Assembly: GCF_963675165.1 (NCBI RefSeq)
Contig: NC_087388.1
Location: 6,732,672-6,759,720, forward strand
Reading direction: 5' to 3'
DNA: 27,049 bases
From: Halichondria panicea
Lineage: Eukaryota; Porifera; Demospongiae; Suberitida; Halichondriidae
Under the pieces are notes generated by a model, which was not told the origin of the DNA, made no database searches, and saw only the letters and a program-made list of their open reading frames with translations. Shown one piece after another: positions 21,571 through 27,049 of the stretch. Position numbers and translations under genes: made by a program. How positions within the stretch are numbered: the stretch's first letter is position 1; each line of letters starts with the position of its first letter.

Positions 21571-21690
21571 CTCTTGTAATATGGAATGTAATGTACTACC
21601 AAATAAGGTAATGCTGGAGAAACCTTGCCAAGACTCTGTAATATGGAATGTGATGTACTACCATGTAAGGTAATGCTGGAGAAACCTTAG
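21571..21690. repeat. Two-copy duplication of about 60 bp
   Basis: Copies at about 21571-21627 and 21634-21690 share TGTAATATGGAATG and GGTAATGCTGGAGAAACCTT. They lie in the otherwise unique stretch 21471-22416. Smaller echoes such as CCAATGTCAGCTTC twice near 21990 are also present. No gene is supported in this stretch. Confidence 0.8.
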
Positions 21691-22091
21691 TGAGAACGAT
21701 TTTAGTTTAACTAGCAACCCAGCAGTCTAGCTCATTATTCAGCCTCTTCTACCTCTGCTCTACCTCAAGTTCTCTTCTACCTTCTCTATACTCTACTGAG
21801 GAACCCAGCAGCCTCTATGTCCATCAGATCTCCTCTACCTAACCCAGTACTGCTCCAAGCTATAAGGTTTGTAGAGCTTTGTGTTAGCTAGCACTGGCTT
21901 TGTGTTAGCTTAATTGCCTGATCGAAGTAGCTTGTGTCAGGTCAGTGTCTAAGTGTTGGTATAGCTGCCTACCAGCTTCAATCCTACCAATGTCAGCTTC
22001 CCAATGTCAGCTTCAAGCCTCCTACAGCTCTTTAGCTTGTAGCTTGTGTGTATGTAAGCCGCCTGCTATGGCAGCTTTTTATTTTTTGTCG

Positions 22092-22135
22092 CGGCCTGAA
22101 ATCGAGACTGGTAGTAATTAGCCTCGATTCTTCTC
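22092..22135. repeat. Fragments related to the Mutator-like element ends
   Basis: CGGCCTGAAATCGAGA and TAGCCTCGATTC occur head to head here. Both match the terminal sequence TAGCCTCGATTCCAGGCCG of the element at 4648-5241, in opposite orientations. They look like remnants of two element ends, so the family is dispersed along this chromosome arm. Confidence 0.5.
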
Positions 22136-22416
22136 CTGGCGCGTGTATTAAGTTTAAAAACAGCTCAACACTTTTTTTTAGGTAAATAAAATTCTTAAGT
22201 TAAATCAGTACTTTTTTTCTTACAGACAAGAGCATCAGAATATTAAGAGACATCAAAGACGCCAAGTATCAAGAAACACCAAGTATCAAGAGGAGACTCC
22301 AGGCCAAACGTTAGTCGTAAATAGTGTGATTATGTTTTTGCTCATTCGAGACAATTAAAAAAGAAGGAGGTAAAACATATCATGCTGTACATACAATTAA
22401 GATGACTAGCATCATT

Positions 22417-23559
22417 ATAGTGTGCAATAATTTATTTGCTGGTTTTGCCTGCTATCTAAAAAAATTAGGCAAGCCCGTGTTTAAATAGTGTGCAATATTT
22501 CATTTGCTGGTTTAGCCAGCTTCTGACGGGGAGCCTTGCACGCCCTAATCTAAAAAAAATTAGGCAAAAAGGGAGAGCAAATAGTGTGCAATATTTCATT
22601 TGCTGGTTTAGCCAGCTTCTGACGGGGAGCCTTGCACGCCCTAATCTAAAAAAATTAGGCAAAAAGGGAGAGCCCGTATTTAAATAGTGTGCAATATTTC
22701 ATTTGCTGGTTTAGCCAGCTTCTGACGGAGAGCCTTGCACGCCCTAATCTAAAAAAATTAGGCAAAAAGGGAGAGCCCGTATTTAAATAGTGTGCAATAT
22801 TTCATTTGCTGGTTTAGCCAGCTTCTGACGGGGAGCCTTGCACGCCCTAATCTAAAAAAATTAGGCAAAAAGGGAGAGCCCGTATTTAAATAGTGTGCAA
22901 TATTTCATTTGCTGGTTTAGCCAGCTTCTGACGGGGAGCCTTGCACGCCCTAATCTAAAAAAATTAGGCAAAAAGGGAGAGCCCGTATTTAAATAGTGTG
23001 CAATATTTCATTTGCTGGTTTAGCCAGCTTCTGACGGGGAGCCTTGCACGCCCTAATCTAAAAAAATTAGGCAAAAAGGGAGAGCCCGTATTTAAATAGT
23101 GTGCAATATTTCATTTGCTGGTTTAGCCAGCTTCTGACGGGGAGCCTTGCACGCCCTAATCTAAAAAACATTAGGCAAAAAGGGAGAGCCCGTATTTAAA
23201 TAGTGTGCAATATTTCATTTGCTGGTTTAGCCAGCTTCTGACGGGGAGCCTTGCACGCCCTAATCTAAAAAACATTAGGCAAAAAGGGAGAGCCCGTATT
23301 TAAATAGTGTGCAATATTTCATTTGCTGGTTTAGCCAGCTTCTGACGGGGAGCCTTGCACGCCCTAATCTAAAAAACATTAGGCAAAAAGGGAGAGCCCG
23401 TATTTAAATAGTGTGCAATATTTCATTTGCTGGTTTAGCCAGCTTCTGACGGGGAGCCTTGCACGCCCTAATCTAAAAAACATTAGGCAAAAAGGGAGAG
23501 CAAATAGTGTGCAATATTTCATTTGCTGGTATAGCCAGCTTCTGACAGGGAGCCTTACA
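22417..23559. repeat. Tandem array of a 103-bp unit, ten full copies
   Basis: Full units start with AAATAGTGTGCAATATT at 22483, 22579, 22682, 22785, 22888, 22991, 23094, 23198, 23302 and 23406. A degenerate copy lies to the left (22417-22482) and a partial copy to the right (23502-23559). Units are 103-104 bp except the first and last full ones (96 bp), which lack CCGTATTT. Each unit has a hairpin CCTAAT...ATTAGG and a CTGGTTTAGCCAG dyad. Open frames across units are a by-product of repetition. Confidence 0.96.
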
Positions 23560-24021
23560 ATAAATTAGTGGTTTTGCTTAGTGCATTGTTTGTTTTAGTG
23601 AAGAAAAAAGTGCAGTAAAACATGAAAAGAAAAGAAAAAAGTGGTTTTGCTTATAAGCTTAAGTAGTGCTTGATGATGAAAAGACAAAAGTAGGTTAGCT
23701 TTATTAGTGCAGTATTTGCTGGTTTAAGTGAAAAAAAAAGTTGTTTTGTTAATAGTGGTTTGCTGAAAAAAAAAGTGAAGTCAGTCAAAGTTGTTTTGCA
23801 ATTATGAAAACAAGTGCAGAAGGTAGTTTAGCTTATTAAAAGTTTGTATTTTAAGTAAAGTAAAAGTAGTACCTCAGTGCAGTAGAGGAAGCCAAAGGAA
23901 GCCAAAGTAGATATGCTATGGAATTTAGAAACCATAAGTATTGAAATATTGCCATCATCTGCTATAAAAGAGAGTGAGCAAAAAGGGAGGAGGGTGGGCA
24001 TGGCTGAGGGTGGGAAAGTTG
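23560..24021. other. AT-rich spacer with degenerate short repeats
   Basis: The stretch alternates GTGGTTTTGCT-like pieces with A-rich GAAAAAAAAGTG pieces, suggesting a worn-down relative of the flanking TTTGCTGGTTT-containing repeat. It turns purine/G-rich near 23980. No gene or RNA is seen. Confidence 0.5.
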
Positions 24022-26359
24022 GCTAGAGTGTGCGGTAAAGTACTTGAGCTAGAGTTGTGGTTAAGTACTCTAACAACAGCTAGAGTTGTGGTTAAGTACT
24101 CTAACAACAGCTAGAGTTGTGGTTAAGTACTCTAACAACAGCTAGAGTTGTGGTTAAGTACTCTAACAACAGCTAGAGTTGTGGTTAAGTACTCTAACAA
24201 CAGCTAGAGTTGTGGTTAAGTACTCTAACAACAGCTAGAGTTGTGGTTAAGTACTCTAACAACAGCTAGAGTTGTGGTTAAGTACTCTAACAACAGCTAG
24301 AGTTGTGGTTAAGTACTCTAACAACAGCTAGAGTTGTGGTTAAGTACTCTAACAACAGCTAGAGTTGTGGTTAAGTACTCTAACAACAGCTAGAGTTGTG
24401 GTTAAGTACTCTAACAACAGCTAGAGTTGTGGTTAAGTACTCTAACAACAGCTAGAGTTGTGGTTAAGTACTCTAACAACAGCTAGAGTTGTGGTTAAGT
24501 ACTCTAACAACAGCTAGAGTTGTGGTTAAGTACTCTAACAACAGCTAGAGTTGTGGTTAAGTACTCTAACAACAGCTAGAGTTGTGGTTAAGTACTCTAA
24601 CAACAGCTAGAGTTGTGGTTAAGTACTCTAACAACAGCTAGAGTTGTGGTTAAGTACTCTAACAACAGCTAGAGTTGTGGTTAAGTACTCTAACAACAGC
24701 TAGAGTTGTGGTTAAGTACTCTAACAACAGCTAGAGTTGTGGTTAAGTACTCTAACAACAGCTAGAGTTGTGGTTAAGTACTCTAACAACAGCTAGAGTT
24801 GTGGTTAAGTACTCTAACAACAGCTAGAGTTGTGGTTAAGTACTCTAACAACAGCTAGAGTTGTGGTTAAGTACTCTAACAACAGCTAGAGTTGTGGTTA
24901 AGTACTCTAACAACAGCTAGAGTTGTGGTTAAGTACTCTAACAACAGCTAGAGTTGTGGTTAAGTACTCTAACAACAGCTAGAGTTGTGGTTAAGTACTC
25001 TAACAACAGCTAGAGTTGTGGTTAAGTACTCTAACAACAGCTAGAGTTGTGGTTAAGTACTCTAACAACAGCTAGAGTTGTGGTTAAGTACTCTAACAAC
25101 AGCTAGAGTTGTGGTTAAGTACTCTAACAACAGCTAGAGTTGTGGTTAAGTACTCTAACAACAGCTAGAGTTGTGGTTAAGTACTCTAACAACAGCTAGA
25201 GTTGTGGTTAAGTACTCTAACAACAGCTAGAGTTGTGGTTAAGTACTCTAACAACAGCTAGAGTTGTGGTTAAGTACTCTAACAACAGCTAGAGTTGTGG
25301 TTAAGTACTCTAACAACAGCTAGAGTTGTGGTTAAGTACTCTAACAACAGCTAGAGTTGTGGTTAAGTACTCTAACAACAGCTAGAGTTGTGGTTAAGTA
25401 CTCTAACAACAGCTAGAGTTGTGGTTAAGTACTCTAACAACAGCTAGAGTTGTGGTTAAGTACTCTAACAACAGCTAGAGTTGTGGTTAAGTACTCTAAC
25501 AACAGCTAGAGTTGTGGTTAAGTACTCTAACAACAGCTAGAGTTGTGGTTAAGTACTCTAACAACAGCTAGAGTTGTGGTTAAGTACTCTAACAACAGCT
25601 AGAGTTGTGGTTAAGTACTCTAACAACAGCTAGAGTTGTGGTTAAGTACTCTAACAACAGCTAGAGTTGTGGTTAAGTACTCTAACAACAGCTAGAGTTG
25701 TGGTTAAGTACTCTAACAACAGCTAGAGTTGTGGTTAAGTACTCTAACAACAGCTAGAGTTGTGGTTAAGTACTCTAACAACAGCTAGAGTTGTGGTTAA
25801 GTACTCTAACAACAGCTAGAGTTGTGGTTAAGTACTCTAACAACAGCTAGAGTTGTGGTTAAGTACTCTAACAACAGCTAGAGTTGTGGTTAAGTACTCT
25901 AACAACAGCTAGAGTTGTGGTTAAGTACTCTAACAACAGCTAGAGTTGTGGTTAAGTACTCTAACAACAGCTAGAGTTGTGGTTAAGTACTCTAACAACA
26001 GCTAGAGTTGTGGTTAAGTACTCTAACAACAGCTAGAGTTGTGGTTAAGTACTCTAACAACAGCTAGAGTTGTGGTTAAGTACTCTAACAACAGCTAGAG
26101 TTGTGGTTAAGTACTCTAACAACAGCTAGAGTTGTGGTTAAGTACTCTAACAACAGCTAGAGTTGTGGTTAAGTACTCTAACAACAGCTAGAGTTGTGGT
26201 TAAGTACTCTAACAACAGCTAGAGTTGTGGTTAAGTACTCTAACAACAGCTAGAGTTGTGGTTAAGTACTCTAACAACAGCTAGAGTTGTGGTTAAGTAC
26301 TCTAACAACAGCTAGAGTTGTGGTTAAGTACTCTAACAACAGCTAGAGTTGTGGTTAAG
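24022..26359. repeat. 31-bp subtelomeric satellite, 74 full copies
   Basis: The monomer is GCTAGAGTTGTGGTTAAG followed by TACTCTAACAACA. Full copies run from 24048, and a truncated 75th copy (26342-26359) ends at ...GTGGTTAAG, where telomere repeats begin. A diverged copy lies at 24022-24047. No variant monomer was noticed on reading. The monomer contains stops and a length not divisible by three, so it does not code. An AGAGT/ACTCT stem flanks the telomere-like GGTTAAG. Confidence 0.97.
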
Positions 26360-27049
26360 GGTTAGGGTTAGGGTTAGGGTTAGGGTTAGGGTTAGGGTTA
26401 GGGTTAGGGTTAGGGTTAGGGTTAGGGTTAGGGTTAGGGTTAGGGTTAGGGTTAGGGTTAGGGTTAGGGTTAGGGTTAGGGTTAGGGTTAGGGTTAGGGT
26501 TAGGGTTAGGGTTAGGGTTAGGGTTAGGGTTAGGGTTAGGGTTAGGGTTAGGGTTAGGGTTAGGGTTAGGGTTAGGGTTAGGGTTAGGGTTAGGGTTAGG
26601 GTTAGGGTTAGGGTTAGGGTTAGGGTTAGGGTTAGGGTTAGGGTTAGGGTTAGGGTTAGGGTTAGGGTTAGGGTTAGGGTTAGGGTTAGGGTTAGGGTTA
26701 GGGTTAGGGTTAGGGTTAGGGTTAGGGTTAGGGTTAGGGTTAGGGTTAGGGTTAGGGTTAGGGTTAGGGTTAGGGTTAGGGTTAGGGTTAGGGTTAGGGT
26801 TAGGGTTAGGGTTAGGGTTAGGGTTAGGGTTAGGGTTAGGGTTAGGGTTAGGGTTAGGGTTAGGGTTAGGGTTAGGGTTAGGGTTAGGGTTAGGGTTAGG
26901 GTTAGGGTTAGGGTTAGGGTTAGGGTTAGGGTTAGGGTTAGGGTTAGGGTTAGGGTTAGGGTTAGGGTTAGGGTTAGGGTTAGGGTTAGGGTTAGGGTTA
27001 GGGTTAGGGTTAGGGTTAGGGTTAGGGTTAGGGTTAGGGTTAGGGTTAG
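26355..27049 (+). repeat. Telomere, (TTAGGG)n
   Basis: A TTAAGGG at 26355-26361 leads into perfect TTAGGG from 26362 to the window end (114 full units plus TTAG). The G-rich strand reads toward the right edge, the correct orientation for a right-hand chromosome terminus. TTAGGG fits vertebrates, sponges and many other metazoans, not insects (TTAGG) or nematodes (TTAGGC). Confidence 0.98.

Noticed and set aside
22465-22687. Open frames on both strands across the 103-bp repeat
   Set aside because: They are simple read-through of two repeat units with no independent coding evidence.
24048-26359. CRISPR-like regular repeat array
   Set aside because: The 31-bp units are directly contiguous with no spacers, and the context is a eukaryotic telomere.

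Overview
The window is the end of a eukaryotic chromosome. It finishes at the right edge in about 690 bases of uninterrupted TTAGGG, with the G-rich strand running 5'->3' toward the end, as expected for a true telomere. The two genes are split by many very short GT-AG introns (mostly 43-60 nt). A plexin-type receptor and a cytosolic isoleucyl-tRNA synthetase, together with a TTAGGG telomere, point to a metazoan. The compact introns and repeat style suggest an early-branching animal, most likely a demosponge; that taxonomic step is inference.

Layout from left to right. Positions 1-4500 hold the 5' part of a plexin-like gene on the minus strand: 12 exons encoding a signal peptide, Sema domain, three PSI domains and several IPT/TIG domains. 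The transmembrane and cytoplasmic parts lie beyond the left edge. Positions 4501-7377 are intergenic and packed with small non-autonomous DNA elements: a Mutator-like element with a 9-bp target duplication, an hAT-like element with a 5-bp duplication, a foldback element of about 780 bp, and a 289-bp near-perfect palindrome. Positions 7378-12777 hold a complete 28-exon IARS1-type gene on the minus strand. It is intact by eye except for one exon junction (about 11412-11454) where ordinary splicing breaks the reading frame.

From about 13.5 kb to the end the sequence is subtelomere, with no gene I can support. Five tandem arrays follow one another. The unit gets shorter and the copy number rises toward the chromosome end: about 1.2 kb x3, 0.71 kb x6, 0.10 kb x10, 31 bp x74, then 6 bp x114. 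The 0.71-kb unit carries an exon-like, possibly Ig-like, coding fragment that is open in the two proximal copies and broken by a stop in at least the next three. The 31-bp satellite runs straight into the telomere through a GGTTA stretch common to both repeats.

Both genes are transcribed away from the telomere and have no evident functional link: one is a cell-surface guidance receptor, the other a housekeeping translation enzyme. The most notable content is the graded subtelomeric repeat architecture and its junction with the telomere.
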